A stretch of 64,000 nucleotides of DNA from Cliona cf. orientalis. Lineage: Eukaryota > Porifera > Demospongiae > Clionaida > Clionaidae. The translations under genes were made by a program, and so were the position numbers. Below are positions 1-9,417 of the stretch, in pieces. The stretch is taken from assembly GCA_963930775.1 (NCBI GenBank), contig OZ005690.1, forward strand, positions 2,154,225-2,218,224. Direction: 5' to 3'. Every line of letters begins with the position of its first letter. Within the stretch, counting starts at the first letter, position 1. The notes under the pieces were generated by a model. The model was not told where the DNA came from. It searched no databases and worked only from the letters and a program-made list of their open reading frames with translations.

Positions 1-180
1 CTATACCTGTAGCAAATTAGGCAGGAACTAAATTCATTGTTAATCGTCATAAATGTTTCAATTTTGCATGCAGGCGGGTTGTCATTATTCAGACTCAAAC
101 CCGTAAAAAATTTGGCAGGGAATTGAATTTGGCTGTTTGGTGAATGGACAGGATTACTACCAAATTAAAATCCGCCAATA
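1..180. repeat. Degenerate fragment of a TA-flanked MITE family (family A)
   Basis: Scattered words such as AAATTTGGCAGGGAATT and AAATCCGCCAATAT match the interior of the better copies at 2347-2546 and 14981-15180. No terminal repeat is visible here because the window starts inside or beside it. Confidence 0.4.
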
Positions 181-599
181 TCAAGTCATATTGGATCACC
201 TGCAGCTAATGCGATGTGCACATGCTATATATTACATTGATAGGTGTGGTCTTTGGACAGTTAACCTAGCAGATTGACGATCCACCAAATCCATGCACTA
301 AAATTTCCAGCTACACGGTATAAAGTTTAGGAGAATATGTACATAATAAATTGTTCCAGTGACATAACTAGAGCTCTGTAGTGTAGAGCACATAGTATCC
401 CGCACGCACATTACCAATCTGTAGATCTACTTTTATTTTCAGTCAGTGGATAGCAAGCAGCCAAATAATAAAGTGCCATTATGTTATGAGCATTATTTAG
501 AACATTTCGACAATCTTTATCAGTTCATACTGCGAAACTTACATTTGTAGTTATGCGCACGAGAAAAAGTACATAGCCTGTATTATAGATTATCCATGC
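181..599. other. No gene seen
   Basis: AT-rich sequence without a coherent ORF, splice-flanked exon or clear repeat boundary. Confidence 0.5.
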
Positions 600-850
600 C
601 AGCATTATGCATTGAGCAGGCAGTCGATAGGCATGGCTACAATGGCCAACAGAAAGGCTCTAGCTATTTGTATAACGTTTGTGAAGCGTATCCCTCGATT
701 TGAAGCCCACTGAAGCTTTTTTTTTTGCTAAATTTGATTGACTGGTTGTGCTTACAAGTCGCTCAGGTGCCTAGGTCTTGAGAAATGGAGATGTTTGTGC
801 TAACGACAATGATGACACGTCTACCGCTCATATTTCTTGCAAATCGAGAA
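600..850 (+). repeat. Interspersed repeat family G, copy 1
   Basis: It shares the ordered blocks 'TCGATAGGCATGGCTAC', 'GTATCCCTCGATTTGAAGC', 'TTGTGCTTACAAGTCGCT' and 'GAGAAATGGAGATGTTTGTG' with copies near 10722, 20733 (reverse), 26640 and 28000 (reverse). There is no coding potential. Confidence 0.55.
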
Positions 851-1650
851 AACTCATTTCTCAGAATGGCAACAACAAAAACAGTATTTGTTAATCATAG
901 TCAGCTTCTTTCGATGTTACATTAGATCTACACAATTCATTTCTGTTCCAGCTTTAGATTTGGCTATAGTTCACAAATGCAAACATTTTAGCTATCAGCT
1001 ACACTCGCAAATGACATTCTTTTGAACGTGTGGCAACATAATTGCATACCAAGGTCATGTGACTATAGCGTAAATTCACGTCATGTCCAATTAACCTCCT
1101 CTGAAATTATGAACAGTATGTAAACGATATGATAATGATAATTTTGTGTGCTTTCAGTGATATGATACTCTCTAATGTCATATACTGTACCTATACCTGT
1201 GGTCTATGAATAATGTTGGTGATCACCTTGGATATGATGCAGTGGAGTTTTCAAAGAAGGTATGATTATATGTGTATGGGAAATACATTTCTAGTGGTGA
1301 GGAAAATCATCTATGCGGGGCGACCCTAGTCATGATTTCTTTAAAGCACAAAGGTATGGGGCTCAGAGTACTCAGAGCAGCCTTATATTAAATTTGCATA
1401 AGCCTGAGAAGCTACCTCGAGAGTGAAAGTATCACAAACTTCTAGTAGTTCAATGATGTTGATCACCTATACTTTTAGTAGTAGTGTACTGAGAGAATCC
1501 AGTCTACATGCCATCACCATGATGCCATGACTATCATGAGCACGAGTTGCCACGTACAGCGCATGATGACCATTACATGTACCTTACGTGTTCAAAATTT
1601 TAGTCTCTCCTCACTGAAATGATCACCCCACAAACATACATACATGTACA
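851..1650. other. No gene seen
   Basis: Only short random ORFs are present and no splice-bounded exon was found. Confidence 0.5.
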
Positions 1651-1654
1651 AGTA

Positions 1655-1873
1655 CCGTATTTCTTCTAAGAATTCGGCCCTTCTAATTATTCGGCACCCT
1701 TTACCGAACGATTGAAAATAGTCTCTAATTTTCAGCAAAGGTCGTCACGCATATACACTATAAACGGGAATAGAATGCGCACGCAGATAGAATGTTAAAT
1801 ATTAATCTCTAAAAATTCGGCGAAGCTAAAGCAATATTATTATTTTCATGCCGAATTTTTAGAAGAAATACAG
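1655..1873. mobile_element. MITE with CCGTATTTCTTCTAA ends and TA duplication
   Basis: A left end CCGTATTTCTTCTAAGAATT is mirrored at the right by an inverted copy (AGAAGAAATACAG). TA lies directly outside both ends (1653-1654 and 1874-1875), as for Tc1/mariner-type insertion. The 219-bp interior has no ORF but contains AAAGGTCGTCA near 1738, a word shared with other repeat families here. Confidence 0.65.
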
Positions 1874-2340
1874 TATATATCATTATACTAAGATTATAGT
1901 CTTCCGTGCGTGCGTGTGTACGACCGGAAAGGTGAACGGAAGCGATTCGACCCGAGCTAAAACATTTTACTTCTAGGCATCGCTGGATTTGGGGCGATAC
2001 AACAGATAGCCCACTGACACGGCTGGCTATGCCCTAGCAGCGACTAAAGTCAGCTGCTTCAAAGAAATGCCAGGGCAGAATTAGACTGAACAGTTCCACT
2101 TACAATGGCAGCCTGGAGAATGCAAAGGGGTGATACTCTGGAGTCAATATTGCCCATACTAGGTGCTTTCCAGAAGAAGGCCATTCTATTCTAAGCGTCT
2201 TCTCTTGGGAGCCCTTGCAAGCGAAGCTGCAGACAACTAACGAATTTCTTCAGCTAGCTGATTGACAAAGTCACATGATCAGGAAGGATGTGTGCATGTG
2301 TGAAAATATGTAGGTAAAGGTCGTCGACGGTACATGCACA
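1874..2340. other. No gene confirmed
   Basis: Minus-strand 2110-2240 reads open for about 45 codons and ends near a GTAAGT-like word, but no family was recognised, so no exon is called. Confidence 0.3.
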
Positions 2341-2346
2341 ATAATA

Positions 2347-2546
2347 CCGTATAGCCGGAAAATTTGGCGGTTTGGCAGTCTATATTACAACGGCCAAATT
2401 AAAGTCTGCCAAAATTTCCTACTCGCATATATACGTATGGCAATCCCGTATCGAACCGCCAAATTTAAATCCACCAATATTCTTGTAATAGCGATTTGGG
2501 GCTCAACCACCAAATTCAATTCCTGCCAATATTTCCGGCTATACGG
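2347..2546. mobile_element. MITE family A, TA|CCGTATAGCCGGAAA ends
   Basis: Near-perfect terminal inverted repeats CCGTATAGCCGGAAA / TTTCCGGCTATACGG are bounded by TA (2345-2346, 2547-2548). The interior is built of alternating 'TTGGCGG' and 'CCGCCAAATT' blocks and would fold back on itself. Related copies are at 14981-15180, 17930-18090 and 29594-29845. Non-autonomous. Confidence 0.75.
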
Positions 2547-2967
2547 TATGCAGCACAGAGATAAAGGAGTGAGCGTGTATTCGGCCCCGAATTATATTGG
2601 CTCATACAGCTTTGAAAAAATTAATAGTAGCTATGTACAGTACTCCAGGATTTTTAATTATTATGTTGTTTTAACCTTCTTTTATATCAGCAAAAGGGCC
2701 AGAATCTCCTAGATCAGTGGTATCAATCGACCATTTCTCTACGGATTGCCTCTCTGGCAGCTAACTGGTATTAATAAATGCTGCTCTTGAATATTCGCTG
2801 CAGCGTCTGATCGAGCGGATGTGATAAATTAAATAATTAGTACACTTAAAGTCATAGTGATGCTAAAGGAGTTTGTGAGTGGGTGGGGGATGGAATCACA
2901 CAATTAGCGTAACTGGACTCCCCAATGCAGTGACTTGCTAAATCAACTCCAGGATTGAATAATAATA

Positions 2968-3115
2968 TTAGTCTTCCGCACCTCTGCTGTCCTTGAGGAG
3001 GGAACACACAGCATCAGCATAGTCTAGTCTACCAGCTTTGAAGAACACTTCAATCAGAGCCCTATAAGTGGCTCCACTGCCAAGCCGAGACTTCCATATT
3101 GCAAGGGCCTCTCTC
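2968..3115 (-). CDS. Death-domain protein, exon 2 (C-terminal half of the domain)
   Basis: This minus-strand exon starts after a CAG acceptor (ATCATTGACAG) and runs 148 nt to a TAA stop. It encodes the second half of a Death domain: a REALAIWK helix, then GATYRALIEVF, then a terminal helix with DYADAVCSLL. That order (aW, then 'sTYr.Li.vf', then 'yAd.v...L') is typical of the last three helices of Death domains. Phase is 1+49 codons, which fits the phase-2 end of the exon at 9418-9656. The two together give a 387-nt CDS, 128 residues. The intervening intron is about 6.3 kb and contains the Ty3/gypsy element and a HIRAN element. Pairing the exons is inference from phase and domain continuity. 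Confidence 0.72.
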
Positions 3116-3361
3116 CTGTCAATGATCATACACAATCATAACTATAATTAGTTAGGCCAATACACAATGAAGCACTGTCGTGCATAATAATATCATTATC
3201 AGTCATGCCAATTTCTATCCAACTGGTGTACATGTATTTGTACGTACATGTACTAGCTAGTCCCATTATGCATGATCACGGTAGCCTCGTCCCCAGGCCA
3301 CTCTCACGTTTTCAAAGGCTATGATTAATATTTATGGTGCACGTAATTATGCAGTGTCCTG
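3116..3361. other. Intron sequence of the Death-domain gene
   Basis: Non-coding. It contains a partial 'GTAGCCTCGTCCCCAGGCC' block at about 3280-3305, related to the palindromic repeat at 10432-10552. Confidence 0.45.
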
Positions 3362-3366
3362 TCCTC
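3362..3366. repeat. Target-site duplication TCCTC, left
   Basis: TCCTC directly precedes the 5' LTR and recurs directly after the 3' LTR at 7676-7680. Confidence 0.9.
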
Positions 3367-3470
3367 TGTAATGATTATTAGTTGTGCAATATTATTATTG
3401 TATGGTCTGGTGAGATGCACGTGATCTCGTATCTTCATGCTAATAAGATTATTATTTACCGATCATTACA
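3367..3470 (+). repeat. 5' LTR, 104 bp
   Basis: Starts TGTAATGATTATTAG and ends GATCATTACA, with the TG...CA boundary expected of LTRs. Base-for-base identical to 7572-7675. At 104 bp it is very short, leaving little room for separate U3, R and U5 regions. No clear TATA box or AATAAA is visible. Confidence 0.92.
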
Positions 3471-3485
3471 TGGTGTCAGAGGTAA
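3471..3485 (+). promoter_or_regulatory. Probable primer-binding site
   Basis: TGGTGTCAGAGGTAA directly follows the 5' LTR, the position where a tRNA 3' end primes minus-strand DNA synthesis. TGGTGTCAGA-type sites are common in Mag-like elements; the matching tRNA was not determined. Confidence 0.7.
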
Positions 3486-3488
3486 AAA

Positions 3489-4523
3489 ATGGAGCATTTC
3501 AAACCCCCTGAGCCACTCAGTCTCGAAGGGAACCTGTCGGAAAACTGGAGGAGATGGAAACAACGCTTTGAACTCTATCGCGACGCGAGCGGTATCAGCG
3601 GTAAGGAAGAAAAAACGCAAGCCGCCACTTTGCTACACGTGGTCGGGGCGGAAGCACTGGAAGTGTACAATAATTTCACATGGGACAACGACGGTGATAA
3701 TATGAAGGTGGAACAAATCATGGCTAAGTTTGAAGCATACTGCAACCCAAGGAAGAATGTCACCTGGGAAAGGCACGTGTTTAACAACAGAAACCAATTG
3801 CCGGGTGAGCCCATCGACCACTTCGTGACCGACCTACGCACAAAAGCCAAAACATGCGAATTCGGCACTCTAACCGACAGCCTCATCAGAGATCGCATCG
3901 TTGAAGGCGTGCTTGATGACGGTATACGTAGCAGACTACTCAGAGAGACATCCCTCACCCTCCAGAAGGCTCTCGATATATGCCGATCAAGCGAAGCAGC
4001 CTCCACACAAATGAAGTCACTAACAAATGACAACCCAGGAGCGAGTATCGCAACCATCAACCAAAGAAAGCCAACCTCAAATTCCAGGCACGCAAGCTGT
4101 GGCCGATGTGGAGGACGGCATCCCAAACAATCGTGCCCTGCCATCGGTGCTCAGTGCCACAAATGTGGACTCAAAAATCACTTCAGCAGAATGTGTCGTA
4201 CCAAGGCAAATAGCAAGCGAACAGCACCACAGCAAGCGATTCATCACATTGATGAAGGAAGTTCAGACGAAGACACCGCAAACCTGTATGTCTGCACCAT
4301 AAGCAATAGCAAAGCCAAACAAGATGAAGAATGGAGAGCCACTCTAATTCTCAACGACAGAAGGGTGGTATTCAAATTAGATACAGGCGCGGAATGCAAT
4401 GTTATCTCAAAGGAGGTATACGATTCTGTCAGCAAGCAACCACTTCAAAAAAACAAGGACGAAGCTTGTCGCATTCGGAGGCCACAAGCTAAACCCATGC
4501 GGAAAGGCCCACGTACTATGTGA
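3489..4523 (+). CDS. gag: Gag polyprotein plus start of protease
   Basis: A 344-codon frame starting at the first ATG after the primer-binding site. Residues 1-170 look like a gypsy-type capsid region rich in W, R and E (WRRWKQRFELY near 20-30). Two zinc knuckles follow: C204-x2-C-x3-H-x4-C216 and C223-x2-C-x4-H-x4-C236, which bind the RNA genome. The frame then enters the aspartic protease, with the active-site triad D298-T-G followed by AECNVI. After residue 320 (the A7 run at 4447-4453) the frame no longer resembles protease and stops at 4523. Protease similarity continues in the frame of the pol ORF, one base downstream. Either a programmed frameshift or a one-base indel in the A-run explains this. 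Confidence 0.9.
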   Translation: MEHFKPPEPLSLEGNLSENWRRWKQRFELYRDASGISGKEEKTQAATLLHVVGAEALEVYNNFTWDNDGDNMKVEQIMAKFEAYCNPRKNVTWERHVFNNRNQLPGEPIDHFVTDLRTKAKTCEFGTLTDSLIRDRIVEGVLDDGIRSRLLRETSLTLQKALDICRSSEAASTQMKSLTNDNPGASIATINQRKPTSNSRHASCGRCGGRHPKQSCPAIGAQCHKCGLKNHFSRMCRTKANSKRTAPQQAIHHIDEGSSDEDTANLYVCTISNSKAKQDEEWRATLILNDRRVVFKLDTGAECNVISKEVYDSVSKQPLQKNKDEACRIRRPQAKPMRKGPRTM

Positions 4524-7401
4524 ATACAAGGGCAGGTACAGGGTCCTCGAATTCATGATCGTAGATGGAAATGTCCAAAACGTACTCGGGAAAAGGTCAT
4601 GCTCAGAACTCAAGCTGGTCAAGCGAGTGGACGCTATCGAAAGGTGCATCACAGACGACTATGCCGATGTTTTCCAAGGACTGGGGTGTATCAAGGATGT
4701 TATACACCACATCAAGTTGGACGAAAATGCCAGACCAGTAGTCCACCCACCACGTAGGGTCCCTATAACACTGAGGTCACGAGTAAAGGATGAACTAGAC
4801 CGTATGGAGGCACTCGGTGTGGCTGAGAGAGTGCACGAGCCCTCGGACTGGGTCAATAGTATGGTGACAGTCATCAAACCAAATGGCAAGCTAAGAATCT
4901 GCATAGACCCAAGAGATCTCAATAAGGCAATCAAACGAGAACATTTCCCCACAAAAACCGTCGAAGAAGTGGTAGCGAGAATGCCCAACGCAAAAATCTT
5001 CTCTGTTTTGGATGCCAGTTCAGGATTCTGGCAAATTGAACTCGATCAAGAAAGCTCAAAGCTCTGCACGTTCAACACACCATTTGGCCGCTACAGATTC
5101 AAAAGGCTTCCATTCGGAATTTGCTCCGCACAAGATGTTTTTCAAGATGTGATGTCGGAAATATTCAGTGGTATCGAAGGAGTCGAGGTCATAGTTGATG
5201 ACTTGCTTATTTGGGGTGAAAACCAACAGCAACACGACGAACGCTTAAGACAGGTCCTAGAAAGAGCAAGGCAAAAGAACTTGAAACTCAACAAGGAAAA
5301 GAGCCAAATTGCCCTGGATGAAATCAGCTACATCGGACATGTCCTCAGTAAAGAAGGCCTTAAACCAGATCCTCAGAAAGTACGAGCCATCACTGAAATG
5401 AACCGACCACAGAATAAAGAGGAGTTGCAACGATTCTTAGGAATGGTCACATACGTGGCTAAATTTATTCCCAACTTTTCACAAATTTCCACACCCCTGA
5501 GACAGCTACTAGAGAAGGAAACTGACTGGCACTGGACAGAAATTCAGGAGGAAAGTTTCAACTCGCTGAAGACTTTAGTAACACAATCGCCTGTCCTGAG
5601 ATACTTCGATGTTGGTAAACCTGTCAAGATCTCAGTCGATGCCAGTTCAGGAGGGTTAGGAGCAGTCCTCCTTCAAAATGACCAACCTGTAGCCTATGCA
5701 TCGAAAGCCCTATCACGCAGCCAAATCAACTACGCACAGATCGAGAAAGAGATGCTAGCCGTAGTGTTTGGATGCACACGATTCCACGACTACATATATG
5801 GGCTGAAAGAGATACAAGTCGAAACCGACCACAAGCCACTTGAGTCGATTCTAAAAAAACCACTACACCAAGCACCTATGCGGCTTCAAAGAATGATCCT
5901 ACAAATACAGAAGTACCCTCTGATAGTAACGTACAGACCAGGAAAAGAGTTACTTATTGCAGATACATTGTCAAGAGCATACTTACCTGACGAGGGTGGA
6001 AACATCCTGGATGAGGAACTAGATGTCAACATGATAAACACACTCCCCATATCAGAAAACAAGCTGGAGCTGATTAAGTACGAAACCCTACAGGACCCTC
6101 CACTGCAACAGTTGAAGCAAACAGTGATAACTGGATGGCCGGAAAGAAAGTACGACTGCCCACATACCATCACCCCGTACTGGAATTGCCGTGACGAAAT
6201 ATCCGTGCATGACGGCATCCTGTTTAAAGGTGAACGAGTCATAATCCCGAAGAAACTCCAACCCAAAATGCTACAGATTATACATGGTGCACACTTAGGC
6301 GTAGAAAAATGCAAAAGGCGAGCCAGAGACGTCCTATATTGGCCAGGTATGAATGCACAGGTGGAGGATATGGTTTTAAATTGCCAAGTGTGTGCACAGT
6401 ACAGGAAAAGCAACAGAAAAGAACCACTCTTACCACATGACGTACCTCAGCGACCATGGGCCAAGGTTGGCGGCGACCTTTTTGAAGTCGGAGGACAAAC
6501 ATTCATGATACTAGTTGACTACTATTCAGGATTTTTTGAAATCGATAACCTGAAGCAAACCAAAAGTGAAAACGTAATCAGGTGTTGCAAAGCACAATTC
6601 GCCCGATATGGAATCCCCGACACACTCATCACAGACAACGGTCCACAATTTTCAAGTACGGAATTTAGACAGTTTTCAAACGAATACCAGTTCAAACATA
6701 AAACATCAAGTCCTCATTACCCACAGTCTAACGGAATGGCTGAAAGGGCTGTCCAAACTGCTAAGAGATTGCTAATAAAAGCCAAGGAGGATAAGAAGGA
6801 CCCATACCTCTCACTCCTAGATCTCCGCAACACCCCGAAAAGCAACCTTCTTGGATCGCCAGCACAAAGGCTAATGGGACGACGAACTAAAACGCTGCTC
6901 CCAACTTCTAGCAAACTACTCGAACCCAAAGTCATCAAAACTACAATTGTCAGATCCGAACTACAGGAAGAGAGACGACGACAAAAGCAGTCCTATGATA
7001 GACACGCCAAGGAGTTGACAACTCTCCAACCGGGACAAAATGTTCGAGTTCAATTTGGTAAACAATGGAGACCAGCAGTGGTCACCTCTGTGTCTTCAGA
7101 ACCAAGATCGTACAATATCAAAACACCAGATGGACAAACATACCGCAGAAATAGACGACACCTAATGGAGTCAAAATCAACAGGTTATGAGCAATCAAGT
7201 TTTGATGACAATTGGCCTGGATATGAGCCCCCAGAAAGTGACCCTCCTCCAACGGAGCCAGTTCACGAAGCTCCCGAACAAACTGGTGACAATAGTCCAG
7301 GCTCGAATTCGGTAAACGAAACCAGCCCCCCACTGAGACGCAGCCAGAGGAATACTCATAGGCCAGCCAGGTATGCAGACACTTGGGGTTATAATAACTA
7401 A
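4399..7401 (+). CDS. pol: Pol polyprotein: protease C-part, reverse transcriptase, RNase H, integrase
   Basis: A 1000-codon frame; genuine pol similarity begins near residue 17-20, so the listed ATG is probably not used. Reverse transcriptase has catalytic Asp205 (FSVLDAS) and the VDD box at 266-268. RNase H carries D414 (SVDASS), the E449/E451 region, D477 (ETDHKP) and D522 (ADTLSR). Integrase has an N-terminal zinc motif (H629, H632, C662, C665) and the catalytic D693, D746, E782, with exactly 35 residues between the last two. The C-terminal tail (about 880-1000) is basic, then proline-rich. All catalytic residues are present and the frame is uninterrupted, so the copy could be active if the protease offset is solved in translation. 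Confidence 0.95.
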   Translation: MLSQRRYTILSASNHFKKTRTKLVAFGGHKLNPCGKAHVLCEYKGRYRVLEFMIVDGNVQNVLGKRSCSELKLVKRVDAIERCITDDYADVFQGLGCIKDVIHHIKLDENARPVVHPPRRVPITLRSRVKDELDRMEALGVAERVHEPSDWVNSMVTVIKPNGKLRICIDPRDLNKAIKREHFPTKTVEEVVARMPNAKIFSVLDASSGFWQIELDQESSKLCTFNTPFGRYRFKRLPFGICSAQDVFQDVMSEIFSGIEGVEVIVDDLLIWGENQQQHDERLRQVLERARQKNLKLNKEKSQIALDEISYIGHVLSKEGLKPDPQKVRAITEMNRPQNKEELQRFLGMVTYVAKFIPNFSQISTPLRQLLEKETDWHWTEIQEESFNSLKTLVTQSPVLRYFDVGKPVKISVDASSGGLGAVLLQNDQPVAYASKALSRSQINYAQIEKEMLAVVFGCTRFHDYIYGLKEIQVETDHKPLESILKKPLHQAPMRLQRMILQIQKYPLIVTYRPGKELLIADTLSRAYLPDEGGNILDEELDVNMINTLPISENKLELIKYETLQDPPLQQLKQTVITGWPERKYDCPHTITPYWNCRDEISVHDGILFKGERVIIPKKLQPKMLQIIHGAHLGVEKCKRRARDVLYWPGMNAQVEDMVLNCQVCAQYRKSNRKEPLLPHDVPQRPWAKVGGDLFEVGGQTFMILVDYYSGFFEIDNLKQTKSENVIRCCKAQFARYGIPDTLITDNGPQFSSTEFRQFSNEYQFKHKTSSPHYPQSNGMAERAVQTAKRLLIKAKEDKKDPYLSLLDLRNTPKSNLLGSPAQRLMGRRTKTLLPTSSKLLEPKVIKTTIVRSELQEERRRQKQSYDRHAKELTTLQPGQNVRVQFGKQWRPAVVTSVSSEPRSYNIKTPDGQTYRRNRRHLMESKSTGYEQSSFDDNWPGYEPPESDPPPTEPVHEAPEQTGDNSPGSNSVNETSPPLRRSQRNTHRPARYADTWGYNN

Positions 7402-7560
7402 AAGAAAAAGAACAGTCTTATTAATTAATTTTTGTTATTGTTGATACTATTGTATTGTTAATGATATTAAAGTTTTCTCATGCATAAAATATCTTCTTTG
7501 TGTCTCCTTGTCTTTGTCATTAGTGATCTTTATCATCTGTGAGCCTCCCACTCGTCCTAC

Positions 7561-7571
7561 GAAAGGGAGGA
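7561..7571 (+). promoter_or_regulatory. Polypurine tract
   Basis: GAAAGGGAGGA directly precedes the 3' LTR, the expected site for plus-strand priming. Confidence 0.85.
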
Positions 7572-7675
7572 TGTAATGATTATTAGTTGTGCAATATTAT
7601 TATTGTATGGTCTGGTGAGATGCACGTGATCTCGTATCTTCATGCTAATAAGATTATTATTTACCGATCATTACA
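7572..7675 (+). repeat. 3' LTR, 104 bp
   Basis: Identical to 3367-3470 and followed by the TCCTC duplication at 7676-7680. Confidence 0.92.
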
Positions 7676-7789
7676 TCCTCTACATAATATTATAGCCTTA
7701 AGTTACAATACTGTGCATGCAGTGGACGTAATAACCGTAATCATGAGAACTCTCATGGGACAAGTACTGTACTTAATCTAATACAATGC

Positions 7790-7960
7790 ATGGAAAAAAA
7801 TGATTTCAATTTTGAAAAACGCGCATTTTTCTGGTAAAGGTCGTCAATCGCTCCATATAATTATAAACATTATGAGAATTTGTAAAATGTTAATTCCTTG
7901 TATTAAACTGGATCATGCGTTGTATTCAATTACATTGTAACTACGGTAGTTATGTTTAAA
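7790..7960 (+). repeat. Interspersed repeat family K, copy 1
   Basis: TTTCAATTTTGAAAAACGCG ... GGTAAAGGTCGTCAATCG ... TATGAGAATT ... GGATCATGCGTTGTATTC recurs closely at 54060-54205 and more loosely at 14530-14650. The rest of 7681-8376 shows no exon and lies inside the Death-gene intron. Confidence 0.65.
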
Positions 7961-8580
7961 CACACCACTTTGTTATTCAAGTGGTGCGTAAAATTGTGAC
8001 CGGATTTGGGAAATCGTCCATATTATGGGATTTTTTTCTGAAAGTTGAGTTTGATGTATGATTGATAGGCTCTACCATAGAGCTAACCTGCATTCAAGTT
8101 TTAGGCCGATTGCGCACTTCATTATGGAGATACAGCGCTTTGTTTGCAATCTCGCTACACCCCAATAATCGAGAAAATGAATTATGGTCTAAAGGTGTTG
8201 CTATGCACATGTCATTGTGTCCATACATAAGGCGTATTTGCTTCTTCATTAGTTCTCAAAGTGGACACAGGAAGTATAGGCACACCCAATATCATGGTAT
8301 AGTCCATGGATGTATGCGGACATTGAACGTGTGCAATGCAAAAGACGTTCGCGATGGGAAGCCTGCGATCTTCATACTGTATAGCGGGAAATTTTCAAGG
8401 GTAGCAATTTTCGCGGATGTGGGATTTTGAACTTTTTCGCATTTTAATTTTCGAGGATCAGCCCTGAGACAAAGCCACACCCCCAAATTGGATGCAATGA
8501 AAACCACGCCCCTCTTCTTTCACACGTGTGTGCAAATCATACATGCATATATAGCAGATAGTGTTAAACACGAGCTAACT

Positions 8581-8730
8581 ATGTCTGAACTACGAAGCTG
8601 TGTTGTGGAGGCGACGATCCGTGGCTACCACAAGTATCAAAGCATTTGGGAGGCTGAAGTTGGAGAAAATCTGACGTGTATCTGAGAGCCCGGCAACGTC
8701 CGTGACCCCTATGTTCCTCGTTCAAGGTGC
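8581..8730 (+). pseudogene. HIRAN-domain gene fragment, inactivated
   Basis: From ATG 8581 the reading MSELRSCVVEATIRGYHKY...IWEAEVGENLTCI matches the intact copy on the minus strand at 21195-21677. It is cut by TGA at 8683-8685, where the other copy has CGA (Arg) before EPGNV: a CpG-to-TpG change. Beyond the stop, similarity to the other copy (EPGNV, DPY) fades after about ten codons. HIRAN domains bind DNA 3' ends in HLTF-type helicases; here only the N-terminal portion is present. The role is unknown and the family call rests on the IWEA..GE.L.C.REPGN..DPYA pattern. Confidence 0.65.
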
Positions 8731-8863
8731 TAGGCTAGTTAGCTAGAGAAGCAAAACGTGTCACGAGATAGCGTTTACTTGCACATGATATTACTGACGT
8801 AAACAGCACTGGCTTGCTATGTGGAAGTGGTCGTAAGTTTAATTTCGAGGTATAAAATTTCGC

Positions 8864-9094
8864 CAGGAGCATATGAGCTGCCGAAGGCAGCGAAGGAGCG
8901 TGTAACTTGCGTGCCATCGAATACAAATTCAAATGCGGAACTGGGCGTGGCTATCCGTGTATGTATATGGCAATAGCCAGTTCCAATAGATGTGCACTTT
9001 CCATATTTGGAAGTTATTGCGCTTGAATTTGTATTTTGATGGCACCCGGGCGTACGTGGTAGTTGCACGCTCCTTCGGCGGCTCATATGCTCCT
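8864..9094. mobile_element. Nested hAT-like MITE
   Basis: Ends CAGGAGCATATGAGC and GCTCATATGCTCCT are inverted, and the subterminal CCTTCGGC blocks also mirror each other. It is flanked by an 8-bp duplication AATTTCGC (8856-8863 and 9095-9102). The uninterrupted sequence is seen in the sister element near 21090-21100. An 8-bp duplication is characteristic of hAT transposition. Confidence 0.7.
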
Positions 9095-9417
9095 AATTTC
9101 GCGGATTCACCCTGATCCGTGAAACAGCGAAAATTAATACCCTCGAAAATTTCCCGCTATGCGGTAGCTATATGGACAACTTTTTAACTGGAATGAATCG
9201 AGAGCCTACACAATACATAGTAAGTCAAATGCCCAGCAGAGCGAGCCGCTGACATTTAAATGCACACATGAACAGCTGCTTATCTATTCATAGGCTTGTG
9301 CAGCTTCGATTACATGTAGCATTAGCAGGTAAATCAGCGCATGACATCATTAATTTTCACAATTCAAACGATTACAGATGCCCCAATTGTCCTCAAGAAA
9401 CGGCTCCAATTATTTAC

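Larger units (their letters stand above)
3367..7675 (+). mobile_element. Complete Ty3/gypsy LTR retrotransposon (Mag/SURL-like lineage suspected)
   Basis: A 4,309-bp element bounded by two identical 104-bp LTRs (TGT...ACA) and a 5-bp TCCTC duplication. Internal order is primer-binding site, Gag with two CCHC knuckles, protease, reverse transcriptase, RNase H, integrase, purine tract. RT-RNase H before integrase is the Ty3/gypsy order. Identical LTRs and open frames mean it inserted recently. It lies in the intron of the Death-domain gene, on the opposite strand. The LTRs are unusually short. The only visible irregularity is a frame offset inside the protease coding region at the A7 run 4447-4453. 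The lineage call is from general Gag/Pol flavour, not from a tree. Confidence 0.93.
8377..9164 (+). mobile_element. TIR element carrying a HIRAN-domain fragment, copy Y
   Basis: Ends are CTGTATAGCGGGAAATTTTC and its inverted counterpart ending CCCGCTATGCGG, with TA outside both (8375-8376, 9165-9166). The interior matches the element at 21028-21868 in reverse orientation, including a HIRAN-coding stretch. A 231-bp second element (8864-9094) is nested in its right part. TA duplications suggest mobilisation by a Tc1/mariner-type transposase; no transposase is encoded. Confidence 0.72.

Noticed and set aside
3575-4144. 189-codon open frame on the minus strand under gag
   Set aside because: Shadow of the gag frame; no motif and opposite to a clear Gag with zinc knuckles.
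4244-4435. Short minus-strand ORFs across pol and gag
   Set aside because: Antisense shadows of retrotransposon frames.
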